Positions 28,117-36,566 of a stretch of DNA of 64,000 nt are shown one piece after another. Origin of the DNA: Micromonospora halotolerans (GTDB lineage: Bacteria; Actinomycetota; Actinomycetes; Mycobacteriales; Micromonosporaceae); assembly GCF_032108445.1 (NCBI RefSeq), contig NZ_CP134876.1, forward strand, positions 3,906,001 to 3,970,000, read 5' to 3'. A program made the translations under genes and the position numbers. Each line of letters starts with the position of its first letter. The stretch's first letter is position 1. Below the pieces are notes generated by a model. It worked only from the letters and a program-made list of their open reading frames with translations. It was not told the origin of the DNA and made no database searches.

Positions 28117-28134
28117 TGTAGTAGAGGTGCTACA
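28117..28134. promoter_or_regulatory. Inverted repeat TGTAG-N8-CTACA overlapping a leaderless promoter
   Basis: TGTAG at 28117-28121 is mirrored by CTACA at 28130-28134. The right arm lies in TACATT (28131-28136), which is the probable -10 hexamer seven bases before the ATPase ATG. The symmetry and position suggest a repressor site; the XRE-type regulator encoded at the end of this operon or an unlinked GntR-type regulator could be the ligand-responsive partner. Confidence 0.5.
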
Positions 28135-28143
28135 TTTCGCGGT

Positions 28144-29118
28144 ATGACTGCGGTCGAACTGTCGGGGGCCGCCACGGCCTCCCACGCGCCCGTCGCGGAC
28201 CTGGTCCTCGACGTCCGCGACCTGCGCATGCGGTACGGCACCGTCGACGTGCTGCACGGGGTCGACCTCACCGCCCGGCGGGGTGAGGTGCTCGCCCTGC
28301 TCGGGCCCAACGGGGCCGGCAAGACCACCACCATCGAGATCCTGGAGGGCTTCCGGCTGCGGTCGGCCGGGTCGGTCCGGGTGCTCGGCGTCGACCCCGC
28401 CCGGGGTGACGAGCGCTGGCGCGCCCGGCTGGGCGTGGTGCTCCAGTCCTGGCGCGACCACGGCAAGTGGCGGGTGCGGGACCTGCTGGCCCACCTCGGC
28501 GACTTCTACGCGCCGTACGCCACCGACCGGATCGTCCGGCCGTGGCCGGTCGACGACCTGCTGGAGACCGTCGGCCTCACGACCCACGCGGGCAAGCGGG
28601 TGGCCCGGCTCTCCGGCGGCCAGCGTCGCCGGCTCGACGTGGCGGTCGGCATCGTGGGCCGCCCGGAGCTGCTGTTCCTGGACGAGCCGACGGTCGGCTT
28701 CGACCCGGCCGCCCGGCGGGAGTTCCACGAGCTGGTGCACCGCCTCGCCGACCTGGAGGAGACCACCATCCTGCTCACCACGCACGACCTGGACGAGGCG
28801 GAGAAGCTGGCCGACCGGATCCTCATCCTGGCCGGCGGCCGGATCATCGCCGACGGGTCGCCCGACGAGCTGTCCCGCCGGGTCGCCGGTGACGCGGAGA
28901 TCCGCTGGACGCGGGACGGCGAGCGCTTCGTGCACGCCACCGCCGACGCCACCGCCTTCGTGCGCGACCTGCTCCGCGAGCACGGCGACCGGGTGCAGGA
29001 GCTGGAGGTCCGCCGGGCCAGCCTGGAGGACGCCTACATCACGTTGGTCCAGGAGGAGGAGTCCGGGTTGCGGGCCGGCCGGACCGCCCGGATCTGGCAG
29101 CAGGGGAGCGAGCGATGA
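28144..29118 (+). CDS. ABC transporter ATP-binding protein
   Basis: A 324-residue ATPase of the ABC-2/drug-export type: Walker A GPNGAGKTT near 57-65, signature LSGGQRRRLDVAVG near 158, Walker B LLFLDEPTVGFDP, and the H-loop LTTHDLDEAEKLADRI. A C-terminal domain of about 90 residues (SLEDAYITLVQEEES) is typical of this group. It pairs with the permease encoded next, whose ATG overlaps its stop by ATGA. ATG at 28144 fits a leaderless promoter with an inverted-repeat operator. The substrate is unknown; homologues export drugs or lipids. Confidence 0.9.
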   Translation: MTAVELSGAATASHAPVADLVLDVRDLRMRYGTVDVLHGVDLTARRGEVLALLGPNGAGKTTTIEILEGFRLRSAGSVRVLGVDPARGDERWRARLGVVLQSWRDHGKWRVRDLLAHLGDFYAPYATDRIVRPWPVDDLLETVGLTTHAGKRVARLSGGQRRRLDVAVGIVGRPELLFLDEPTVGFDPAARREFHELVHRLADLEETTILLTTHDLDEAEKLADRILILAGGRIIADGSPDELSRRVAGDAEIRWTRDGERFVHATADATAFVRDLLREHGDRVQELEVRRASLEDAYITLVQEEESGLRAGRTARIWQQGSER

Positions 29119-29966
29119 ACCCGACCGCGACGGCCGTCCGGGCCGGTGTGCGGCGCGGCACGATCGAGCTGCGCAACACCCTCACCAACGGGCAGGACCT
29201 CTGGAACTACTTCTTCCCGACCGCGGTCCTGCTGGTCGCCATGTTCTTCATGCGCGGCTCCACGGTGCCCGGCACCGACTTCTCCCTCGGCGCCCGGACG
29301 CTGCCCAGCACGATCGGCATGGGCCTGATCTTCGGCGGGCTGCTCGGCCTCTCCCAGCAGCTCATCGTCGACCGGGAGGACGGCACGCTGCTGCGCGCCA
29401 AGGCGACGCCGAACGGCATGCTCGGCTACCTGATCGGCAAGATCGTGCTGATCTCGGCAGTGTCGCTGATCGGCGTGGTGGTCCAGCTCACGCCCGGGCT
29501 GTTCTTCCTGGACGGGATCCGGCTCGGCGATCCCGGCGCGTGGCTCACCCTGGCCTGGGTGGTGCCGATCGGGCTGGTGGCGACGCTCCCGCTGGGCGCC
29601 GTGATCGGCTCGCTGATCGAGAATCCCCGGAACATGGGCCTGGTGGTGCTGCCGATCTTCGGCCTCATCGCGCTGTCCGGCATCTTCTATCCGATCAACG
29701 GCCTGCCCGGCTGGCTCCAGGGCGTCGCCCAGGTCTTCCCGGTCTACTGGCTAGGGTTGGGCATGCGTTCGGCGCTGCTCCCCGCCGACCTGGCCGCGGT
29801 CGAGCTCGGCGGCTCCTGGCGCCACCTGGAGACCCTCGGCGTGCTCGGTGCCTGGGCGGTGCTCGGGTTGGTGCTGGCCCCCGTGGTGCTGCGGCGGATG
29901 GCCCGGCGGGAGTCCGGCTCGCGGGTGGCGGCCCGGCGGGAACGGGCCATGCAGCGGGTCGGATGA
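29115..29966 (+). CDS. ABC-2 type transporter permease
   Basis: A 283-residue membrane protein with six predicted helices. The NTLTNGQDLWNYFFPTAVLLVAMFFM region, LIVDREDGTLLRAKATPNGMLGYLIGKI and the late MGLVVLPIFGLIALSGIFYPINGLPGWLQ loop match ABC-2 permeases of the DrrB/YadH group. It forms the membrane half of the exporter with the preceding ATPase. ATG at 29115 overlaps the upstream stop. A small XRE regulator gene follows after ten bases. Confidence 0.88.
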   Translation: MNPTATAVRAGVRRGTIELRNTLTNGQDLWNYFFPTAVLLVAMFFMRGSTVPGTDFSLGARTLPSTIGMGLIFGGLLGLSQQLIVDREDGTLLRAKATPNGMLGYLIGKIVLISAVSLIGVVVQLTPGLFFLDGIRLGDPGAWLTLAWVVPIGLVATLPLGAVIGSLIENPRNMGLVVLPIFGLIALSGIFYPINGLPGWLQGVAQVFPVYWLGLGMRSALLPADLAAVELGGSWRHLETLGVLGAWAVLGLVLAPVVLRRMARRESGSRVAARRERAMQRVG

Positions 29967-29976
29967 GAGGGCGCCG

Positions 29977-30228
29977 ATGAGCGAGGTCGTGCACAACCGG
30001 ATCGCCGTGCTGCGTGCCGAGCGGGGGATCTCCCGGCGGCAGCTCGCCGACGCGCTGGGCGTGCACTACCAGACGGTCGGCTACCTGGAGCGGGGCGAGT
30101 TCCGGCCCAGCCTCCACCTGGCGCTGCGGATCGCCGCCTACTTCGAGGTGCCGGTCGAGGTGGTCTTCTCCATCGAACCGTTCCCGCGGATCGGCGACGC
30201 CGCCGCCGGGGCCGGCCGATCGGCCTGA
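29977..30228 (+). CDS. Small XRE-family transcriptional regulator
   Basis: An 83-residue protein almost entirely made of a helix-turn-helix domain: IAVLRAERGISRRQLADALGVHYQTVGYLERGEFRPSLHLALRIAAYFEVPVEVVFSIEPF. This is the short YgzD/PlcR-like type often encoded at the end of an ABC exporter operon and thought to control it. ATG at 29977 has GAGAGGG seven bases upstream. It likely binds the inverted repeat before the ATPase gene, which is an inference from position. Confidence 0.85.
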   Translation: MSEVVHNRIAVLRAERGISRRQLADALGVHYQTVGYLERGEFRPSLHLALRIAAYFEVPVEVVFSIEPFPRIGDAAAGAGRSA

Positions 30229-30320
30229 CCGGGGGCGGGCGGTGTCCGCCACACGTCCGTCCCCCCGGGCGCGGATCGTCGGTCCGGCAGGGCAGGATGT
30301 ACGCCGAGGAGGTGGCGGAG

Positions 30321-32189
30321 ATGGCGGGGCGGATCCGGGACGAGGACATCGCGCTGGTCCGCGAGCGCACCTCCATCGCCGAGGTCATCTCCGACACGGT
30401 GACGCTCAAGTCGGCCGGCGGCGGCAACCTCAAGGGCCTCTGCCCGTTCCACGACGAGAAGAGCCCGTCGTTCAACGTCTCGCCGGCCCGCAACGTCTGG
30501 TACTGCTTCGGCTGCGGCGCCGGCGGCGACGCGATCAAGTTCCTGATGGACGCCGAGCACCTGAGCTTCGTCGAGTCCGTCGAGCGGCTCGCCGACCGCG
30601 CCGGCATCCAGCTGCGCTACGTCGAGGACGACCGCTCGGCCCCGCGCGCCCGCCCTCAGCAGGGGCAGCGTCAGCGCCTGGTGGCCGCGCACGCGGCCGC
30701 CGCCGAGTTCTACCGCGGCCAGCTCACCACGGCCGGCGCCCGGGCGGCGCGGGAGTTCCTCGCCCAGCGGGGCTTCGACCGGGCCGCCGCCGAGCGCTAC
30801 GGCTGCGGCTTCGCCCCCGACGCGTGGGACCTGCTCACCAAGCACCTGCGCCAGCAGGGCTTCACCCACGACGAGCTGGTCACGGCGGGGCTGTCCCGCC
30901 CGTCCCGCTCGGGCAGCCTGATCGACCGGTTCCGGCGCCGGCTGCTCTGGCCGATCCGCGACCTCACCGGCGACGTCATCGGCTTCGGCGCCCGCAAGCT
31001 CTTCGACGACGACGACGGCCCGAAATACCTGAACACCCCCGAGACGCCGATCTACAAGAAGTCCCACGTCCTCTACGGCATCGACCAGGCCAAGCGGGAG
31101 ATCGCCAAGCAGGGCAAGGTGGTGGTGGTCGAGGGCTACACCGACGTGATGGCCTGCCACCTGGCCGGCGTGCCCACGGCCGTGGCGACCTGCGGCACAG
31201 CGTTCGGCGCCGACCACATCGGGGTGCTGCGCCGGCTCCTCATGGACACCGACGCGGTCGCCGGCGAGATCATCTTCACCTTCGACGGTGACGCCGCCGG
31301 CCAGAAGGCCGCCCTGCGCGCCTTCGAGGACGACCAGCGCTTCGTCGGGCGCACCTTCATCGCGGTCAGCCCCGACAACATGGACCCGTGCGAGCTGCGC
31401 CTGGCCAAGGGCGACCTCGCGGTCCGCGACCTGGTCGCCCGCCGCGAGCCGCTTGTCGACTTCGCGCTCCGCCACATGATCAACCGCTACGACCTGGACA
31501 CCGTCGACGGCCGGGTGGAGGCCATGCGCCGGGCCGCCCCGCTGGTCGCCAAGATCAAGGACCGGGAGAAGCGCCCCGAGTACGTCCGCAAGCTCGCCGG
31601 GGATCTCGGCATGGAGATCGAGCCGGTGCAGCGCGCGGTGCTGGCCGCCGCCAACGGGCAGCCCGCCGGCACGGTGGCGGCACCCACCCGCCCCGCCCCG
31701 GCCGCGCCCAGCGTGGACAGTCCGCAGTCGATGGTCGAGCGGGAGGCGCTGAAGCTGGCCCTCCAGGAGCCGGTGCTGGCCGGGCCGATGTTCGACGCGG
31801 TCGAGGCGGCCGCATACCGGCACCCGGTGCACGCCGCACTCCGCGCCGCCATCGCCGCGGCCGGCGGGGCGGCGACGGCCACCGGCGGCGCGGTCTGGAT
31901 CGAGCAGGTCCGCGACGCCTGCGACGACCTGGCCGGCCAGGCGCTCGTCGGGGAGTTGGCCGTGGAGCCGCTGCGCATCGACGGCGAGCCCGACCCCCGG
32001 TACGTCTCGATCACCATGGCCCGCCTCCAGTTCGGCTCGGTGACCGGGCGGATCAAGGACCTGAAGTCGAAGATCCAGCGGATCAACCCGGTGAGCAACA
32101 AGGACGAGTACTTCGCCCTCTTCGGGGAGCTGCTCTCGCTGGAACAGCACGCGCGGGCGCTGCGCGAGCAGGCCGCCGGAGGGCTGTGA
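30321..32189 (+). CDS. dnaG: DNA primase
   Basis: A 622-residue primase that makes RNA primers at the replication fork. The N-terminal zinc-binding domain has CPFH at 41-44 and CFGC at 62-65; the RNA polymerase core includes RFRRRLLWPIRDLTGDVIGFGARKL near 205-230; the Toprim motifs are VVVEGYTDVMACHLAG near 268 and FTFDGDAAGQKAAL near 320. A C-terminal DnaB-interaction domain follows a Pro/Ala linker near 455. ATG at 30321, preceded by GAGGAGG, gives the usual MAGRIRDEDI beginning; ATG at 30297 would add eight residues. Its stop overlaps the next start by TGATG. Confidence 0.96.
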   Translation: MAGRIRDEDIALVRERTSIAEVISDTVTLKSAGGGNLKGLCPFHDEKSPSFNVSPARNVWYCFGCGAGGDAIKFLMDAEHLSFVESVERLADRAGIQLRYVEDDRSAPRARPQQGQRQRLVAAHAAAAEFYRGQLTTAGARAAREFLAQRGFDRAAAERYGCGFAPDAWDLLTKHLRQQGFTHDELVTAGLSRPSRSGSLIDRFRRRLLWPIRDLTGDVIGFGARKLFDDDDGPKYLNTPETPIYKKSHVLYGIDQAKREIAKQGKVVVVEGYTDVMACHLAGVPTAVATCGTAFGADHIGVLRRLLMDTDAVAGEIIFTFDGDAAGQKAALRAFEDDQRFVGRTFIAVSPDNMDPCELRLAKGDLAVRDLVARREPLVDFALRHMINRYDLDTVDGRVEAMRRAAPLVAKIKDREKRPEYVRKLAGDLGMEIEPVQRAVLAAANGQPAGTVAAPTRPAPAAPSVDSPQSMVEREALKLALQEPVLAGPMFDAVEAAAYRHPVHAALRAAIAAAGGAATATGGAVWIEQVRDACDDLAGQALVGELAVEPLRIDGEPDPRYVSITMARLQFGSVTGRIKDLKSKIQRINPVSNKDEYFALFGELLSLEQHARALREQAAGGL

Positions 32190-32725
32190 TGGGACTCTTC
32201 AATCGCAAGCCCAAGGTGCCGCCCGCCGACCGCCCGCCGCTGCGCGGCGACGAGCGGGTGCTCGCCTGGGCCGCCGTGGGCAACGGCGAGGGCGACGGCG
32301 TCGTGGTGGCCAGCAACCTCGGGCTGTGGCTGCCCGGCCGCGCTGAGCGGATCGGCTGGCACGACATCCTCAAGGCGGTCTGGTCCGGCCGGGAGCTCAC
32401 CGTCACCCCGGCCGACCGGGTCACCGAGCGGGACGGTTACGTGGTGGTGGCCGACTGCCCGGCCGAGACCTACCTGCTGCTCGACCCGGGCGACCTGCCC
32501 CACCAGGTGCGGGCCCGGGTCACCCGCTCGGTCGCGTACACGGCGCACCACCCGGTGCCCGGCGGCGCCGGCCGCGTCGCCGCCCGGCGGGTGCCCGGCG
32601 TGGACGGGCTGACCTGGACGGTGCGCTACGACCCGGGCACGCCCACCGACGACGAGGCGGTGACCGCCGAGACCGACCGGCTCGTCGCCGCCGCCCGGGC
32701 GGCAACCGCCCCCGCGGACCTGTGA
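32189..32725 (+). CDS. Conserved hypothetical protein linked to dnaG
   Basis: A 178-residue soluble protein beginning MGLFNRKPKVPPADRPPLRGDERVLAWA, with GVVVASNLGLWLP, IGWHDILKAVWSGRELTV and GYVVVADCPAETYLLLDPGDLP, a pattern suggesting a compact beta-rich (PH-like) fold. No catalytic motif is evident. It starts within the dnaG stop (TGATG) and is commonly found next to dnaG in actinobacteria, but no function is known to me. Its stop lies four bases from that of the convergent TAXI protein gene. Confidence 0.78.
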   Translation: MGLFNRKPKVPPADRPPLRGDERVLAWAAVGNGEGDGVVVASNLGLWLPGRAERIGWHDILKAVWSGRELTVTPADRVTERDGYVVVADCPAETYLLLDPGDLPHQVRARVTRSVAYTAHHPVPGGAGRVAARRVPGVDGLTWTVRYDPGTPTDDEAVTAETDRLVAAARAATAPADL

Positions 32726-32729
32726 GCCG

Positions 32730-33698
32730 TCACCCGCTGCGGTAGAAGCGCTCCGCTCCCGGGTGCAGCGGGATCGGATCGGTGGCGGCCGCGCTGTCCC
32801 GGGTGAAGTTCGCCGCCTCCGGGTGCACCCTGATCAGCTCGCCCTGCCAGGTGAAGAGCACCCGGGTCAGGTCGTACGCGAGCTGGTCGGGCATGTCGGC
32901 CGCCACCAGGATCACGTTCGCCACCGTGATGGTCGGGGTGGCCGCCGGGGTGCCGTAGATGTCCTTGGGCAGGATGGCCGTCGTGTAGACCGAGCCGTAG
33001 CGGGCGGACAGCGGTTCGATCAGCTCGGTGAGCGGGAGCAGCCGAAACGCCCCCGGCGCGCCGGAGAGCAGGTCCTTGATGCCCGGGGTGGGCAGGCCGC
33101 CGGAGAAGAACATCGCATCCAGGCTGCCGGCCCGCATCCGCTGCACCGTCTCGGGCAGCGACAGGTTGAGCCGCTGGATGTCGCGGGCCGGGTCGATCCC
33201 GCCGGCGGTGAGCAGCCGGCCGGCGATGATGTCGGTGCCGGACTTCGGCGAGCCGGTGGAGATCCGCTTGCCGCGCAGGTCGGCGAAGCTGTCGATCTTC
33301 CCGTCGGCGCGGACGATCACGTGGGTGTAGTTGCTGTAGATCCGAGCCAGCGCGCGTACCGGCTGCGGCTGGCCCTCGAAGCCGCCCCGGCCGCTGACCG
33401 CGTCGGCGGCCGTGTCGGCCAGGCTGAACGCGATCTCCATGTCGCCGCCGGCCAGCCGCGTGATGTTCTCCACCGAGGCGCCGGTCGGCTCGGCCCGCGC
33501 CTCGTACCCGGGCAGGTGCCGGCTGATCAGGTCGGCGTAGCCGCCGCCGAGCTGGTAGTAGACGCCGGTGGTGTTGCCGGTGGCCAGGAAGATCCGGCCG
33601 TCGTGCCAGGCCCTCGGCTCGGCGTCCGCCCCGCCGCAGCCCGCCACCAGGGCGGCCAGCAGGAGGGCGGCGACCAGCCGCAGCGGGCGGCCGGTCAC
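32730..33698 (-). CDS. TAXI-type TRAP solute-binding lipoprotein (second copy)
   Basis: A 322-residue extracytoplasmic binding protein of the TAXI family, with a lipoprotein signal (LRLVAALLLAALVAGCGG, lipobox Cys near 21). Family motifs: ATGNTTGVYYQLGGGYADLI, GASVENITRLAGGDMEIAFSLADTA, ARIYSNYTHVIVRAD, LRGKRISTGSPKSGTDIIAGRLL and MFFSGGLPTPGI. It is clearly related to the first TAXI protein in the same operon but diverged. The GTG at 33698 overlaps the roadblock gene stop by GTGA. Placed after the sensor kinase and roadblock genes, it may feed ligand to the sensor rather than to the permease; this is inference. Confidence 0.88.
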   Translation of the reverse strand: MTGRPLRLVAALLLAALVAGCGGADAEPRAWHDGRIFLATGNTTGVYYQLGGGYADLISRHLPGYEARAEPTGASVENITRLAGGDMEIAFSLADTAADAVSGRGGFEGQPQPVRALARIYSNYTHVIVRADGKIDSFADLRGKRISTGSPKSGTDIIAGRLLTAGGIDPARDIQRLNLSLPETVQRMRAGSLDAMFFSGGLPTPGIKDLLSGAPGAFRLLPLTELIEPLSARYGSVYTTAILPKDIYGTPAATPTITVANVILVAADMPDQLAYDLTRVLFTWQGELIRVHPEAANFTRDSAAATDPIPLHPGAERFYRSG

Positions 33699-34087
33699 CG
33701 GCGGGCCGCCGGTTCCAGCGCCTCCGCCACCCGCTGGACCAGCGTCGCCGTCTCGTAGCCGATCTGGCCCAGGTCGCAGCCGGGCGCGGCGAGCACCCCG
33801 AGCAGCGCGCGCTCGCCGACCGCCATCACGAGCATCACCCCGCCGTCCATGTCGACGATCTGCTGGCGTACCCGGCCGGCGGACATCAGCCGGGCCGCGC
33901 CCACGGTCAGGCTGGCCAACCCGCTGATCACCGCGGCGAGCTGGTCCACCTGGTCGGGTGCGAGGTCGGGGGACGCGGCCAGCCGCAGGCCGTCCTCGGA
34001 CACCGCGAGGGCGTGGGACACGTCCGGCACCTGCTCGGCGAAGTTCGCCAGCAGCCAGTCGAGCCCGGCGGTCACGGGTGGGGTCAT
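33695..34087 (-). CDS. Roadblock/LC7 domain protein (conservon CvnB-like)
   Basis: A 130-residue roadblock/LC7 protein: LDWLLANFAEQVPDVSHALAVSEDGLRLAASPDL at the start, then QVDQLAAVISGLASLTVGAARLM and GGVMLVMAVGERALLGVLAAPGCDLGQIGYE. In actinomycete conservons such a protein (CvnB) is encoded right after the sensor kinase CvnA and before a DUF742 protein and a small GTPase, and is thought to regulate the GTPase cycle. Here the DUF742 and GTPase genes are absent and a TAXI binding protein follows instead. Its ATG overlaps the kinase stop by ATGA. Confidence 0.9.
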   Translation of the reverse strand: MTPPVTAGLDWLLANFAEQVPDVSHALAVSEDGLRLAASPDLAPDQVDQLAAVISGLASLTVGAARLMSAGRVRQQIVDMDGGVMLVMAVGERALLGVLAAPGCDLGQIGYETATLVQRVAEALEPAARR

Positions 34088-36498
34088 GGATTTCTCCCGG
34101 TGGGTGTGGTGTTCGGGGCACGGCGCATCGCGCTGGCCACCCCCTCGGCGAGGGCGGACAGGCGGGCGCGTACCACCTCGGGGTCGAGCAGGTCGTCCGC
34201 GGGCCGGGGCGGCGGGGCGGTGGTGGGCAGCGCCGCGGGGAGCTGCCCACCCCGGGTCCGGCGCGGCAGGCCGGCGCCGGTGGTCCCCGCGGGCGCGGGG
34301 GAACTGGCCGGCCGGATCCGGGCGGCGCTCGGCGCCAGCAGGGCGGCGCCCGGTGGGCGTACGGCGGCGACGCCCCGGACGGGGCCGGCGGGCAGCGGCG
34401 GTCCGCCGGCGACCGGCCCGGCGACGGCCGGCGCGGGAGCGGTGACGACCAGGTGGCGGGCGCCGGTGGCCGGCCGCAGCGGGGTCGGGCCGGCGGCGCG
34501 GGGCCGGAACCAGGGCGCCGGGCGGCCGGTCGGATGGCCGCGCTCGGCGGCCGGCCGCCGGGTCACCGACTCGACCCGGGTGAGCACCGACTCGGGCACG
34601 TCCACCTGGGCGACCGTGCCGCTGGCGGTGTGGTGCAGCTGCACCCGGATCCCGTGCCGGGCGGCCAGATGGGCCACCACGTGCAGGCCCATGCTGCCGG
34701 CCGCGGCGCTGGACAGGGTGGCCGGCGCGGCGAGCCGCTCGTTGATGGTGGCCAGCCGGGTCTCGCTGATGCCGATGCCCTGGTCGTGCACCCGCAGGGT
34801 GAGCCCGTCCACGGTGCGCCGCCCGTCGACGAGCACCCGGGCGTCCGGCGGCGAGTAGACGGTGGCGTTCTCCAGCAGCTCGGCCAGCAGGTGCACCAGG
34901 TTGCCGGCCGCCGCGCCGTGCACGGCGGCGGTCGGCACGTCGATCTCGACCCGCGGGTAGTCCTCGATCTCGGAGGCGGCCGCCCGGACCACGTCGTCCA
35001 GGAGCAGCGCGCCCTCGTGCCCCCGGCCGGGTTCGCCACCGGCGAGGACCAGCAGGTTCTCCCCGTTGCGGCGCAGCCGGGCGGCCAGGTGGTCCAGGGC
35101 GAAGAGCCGGGCCAGCGCGTCCGGGTCGGTCTCCTCGCGTTCGAACTCGTCGAGCAGGCGCAGCTGGCGGGTGATCAGCGTGCGGATCCGGCGGGCCAGC
35201 GCCTCGGCCATCCGGGTCACGTCCAGCCGCAGCTCGGCCTGCTCACCGGCGAGCCGCAGGGCGGCCTTGTTGACCGTGTCGAACGCCTCGGCCACCTGGG
35301 CCACCTCGTCGCGGCCCCGGCGGATCCCGTCGGTCAGCCGCGTTGCCGTGCCCGCGCCCGGGCCGCCCTCGCCCGCCGCGATCGCGGTGATCCGGTCCGG
35401 GAGCTCCCGGTTGGCCATGGTGAGCGCCGCGACCCGCAGCCGGCGCAGCCGCCGGCTGGTCCGGACCGCCAGCAGCACGGCGGTGAGCAGCGAGCCGAGC
35501 GCCACGGTGCTGGTCGCCCCGGCGGTGAGCAGGGCCCGCTGCCGGGCGGTCCGGGCCAGCGCCGCGGCGTCCCGGTCCAGCCCGTCGGACAGTTCCCGGC
35601 CGAGGAGGTTGTAGCGGCGGATGGTGCCGCTCTGCGCCACGTACCAGGCGTCGCCGTCGGTCTTCAGCGACTCCGGCCCGCCGTCGCTGTCCAGCACGCC
35701 GTCGCGCATCCGCCGGGCCGTCTCCACGTCAGTACCGCCGACCAGCCGGTACCAGGCGGAGTTGGCGGGGCCGGCGGCGATCCGGAGGAACTCGGCCTGG
35801 CGCTGCTCCCGGGCGCCCCGGAGCCGGCCGAGCCCGGCCAGCTCGCCCCGGACCAGCGCGCCCCGCACGAACACCCCGCGCAGCAGGTCGCGTTCCAGCG
35901 CCGAGAGGTGCTCCTGGGCGGCCACCGCGGCCACCTCGCGCGCCTCGTTGGCCAGTTCGGCGTCGCGGAGCTGGGCGGGCAGCGCGTCGGCGACGGCGAG
36001 CAGGGACTCGACAAGCGAGGCGTACGCCGGGTCGGCCCGGTCCCCGCTCAGCGCCAGGTCCCGCGTCGGCGCGAGCTGGCGGAGCCGCCCGTCCGCGTCG
36101 TCGAGCACCGGGGTGAGGTCGGGTGCGGCCCGGCGGGCGTCGCCGCTCGCAGCGCGGTAGCGGGTGACCGCCGCGTCCACCCGGCGCCGCTGCGCGTCGA
36201 CCAGCGGCCGGCCGGCGGCGCCGCCGCGCTGGCGCAGCGCCGCCGTCTCGCCCAGTTCGCGTTCCAGCTCGTGCACCAGCCGCACGGTGGCGGTGGCGGT
36301 GCCGGCGAGCACGCGGGCCCGGTCGGCGTCGGCGGAGGCGTCCAGCGCGGCGCCGGTCTGGGCGGCGCCCAGCACCACCAGGCCGACCGTGGCCACCAGG
36401 ATCGGCGCGAGCAGTTGGACCCGGACCGAGCGGAGGTGCCCGGTGCGGTCCGCGGGCCGGTGATGCCGGCGTACGCGGGCGGGGTGGGGCAGCGGCAC
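34084..36498 (-). CDS. Conservon-type sensor histidine kinase (CvnA-like, nitrate-sensor-like)
   Basis: An 804-residue membrane sensor. A first transmembrane helix near 28-45 (LLAPILVATVGLVVLGAAQTG) and a second near 315-335 flank a large extracytoplasmic helical sensor region of NIT/NtrY-like type. A HAMP-like linker, a phosphoacceptor-like region (DHLAARLRRNGENLLVL near 468) and a HATPase domain follow: N-box ELLENATVYSPP near 535, G1 VHDQGIGIS, G2 GSMGLHVVAHLAARHGI. A 200-residue Pro/Ala-rich tail ends the protein, as in CvnA. GTG at 36498 has GGGAGA upstream. It lies between two TAXI binding protein genes in one operon with a TRAP permease. Confidence 0.88.
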   Translation of the reverse strand: MPLPHPARVRRHHRPADRTGHLRSVRVQLLAPILVATVGLVVLGAAQTGAALDASADADRARVLAGTATATVRLVHELERELGETAALRQRGGAAGRPLVDAQRRRVDAAVTRYRAASGDARRAAPDLTPVLDDADGRLRQLAPTRDLALSGDRADPAYASLVESLLAVADALPAQLRDAELANEAREVAAVAAQEHLSALERDLLRGVFVRGALVRGELAGLGRLRGAREQRQAEFLRIAAGPANSAWYRLVGGTDVETARRMRDGVLDSDGGPESLKTDGDAWYVAQSGTIRRYNLLGRELSDGLDRDAAALARTARQRALLTAGATSTVALGSLLTAVLLAVRTSRRLRRLRVAALTMANRELPDRITAIAAGEGGPGAGTATRLTDGIRRGRDEVAQVAEAFDTVNKAALRLAGEQAELRLDVTRMAEALARRIRTLITRQLRLLDEFEREETDPDALARLFALDHLAARLRRNGENLLVLAGGEPGRGHEGALLLDDVVRAAASEIEDYPRVEIDVPTAAVHGAAAGNLVHLLAELLENATVYSPPDARVLVDGRRTVDGLTLRVHDQGIGISETRLATINERLAAPATLSSAAAGSMGLHVVAHLAARHGIRVQLHHTASGTVAQVDVPESVLTRVESVTRRPAAERGHPTGRPAPWFRPRAAGPTPLRPATGARHLVVTAPAPAVAGPVAGGPPLPAGPVRGVAAVRPPGAALLAPSAARIRPASSPAPAGTTGAGLPRRTRGGQLPAALPTTAPPPRPADDLLDPEVVRARLSALAEGVASAMRRAPNTTPTGRNP

Positions 36499-36566
36499 GG
36501 GGGTCTCCCGGGTCGTTCGTCGATGGCCGGGCCCGGACGGGTGGTCCGGGCCCGGCCCGTCGGGGG

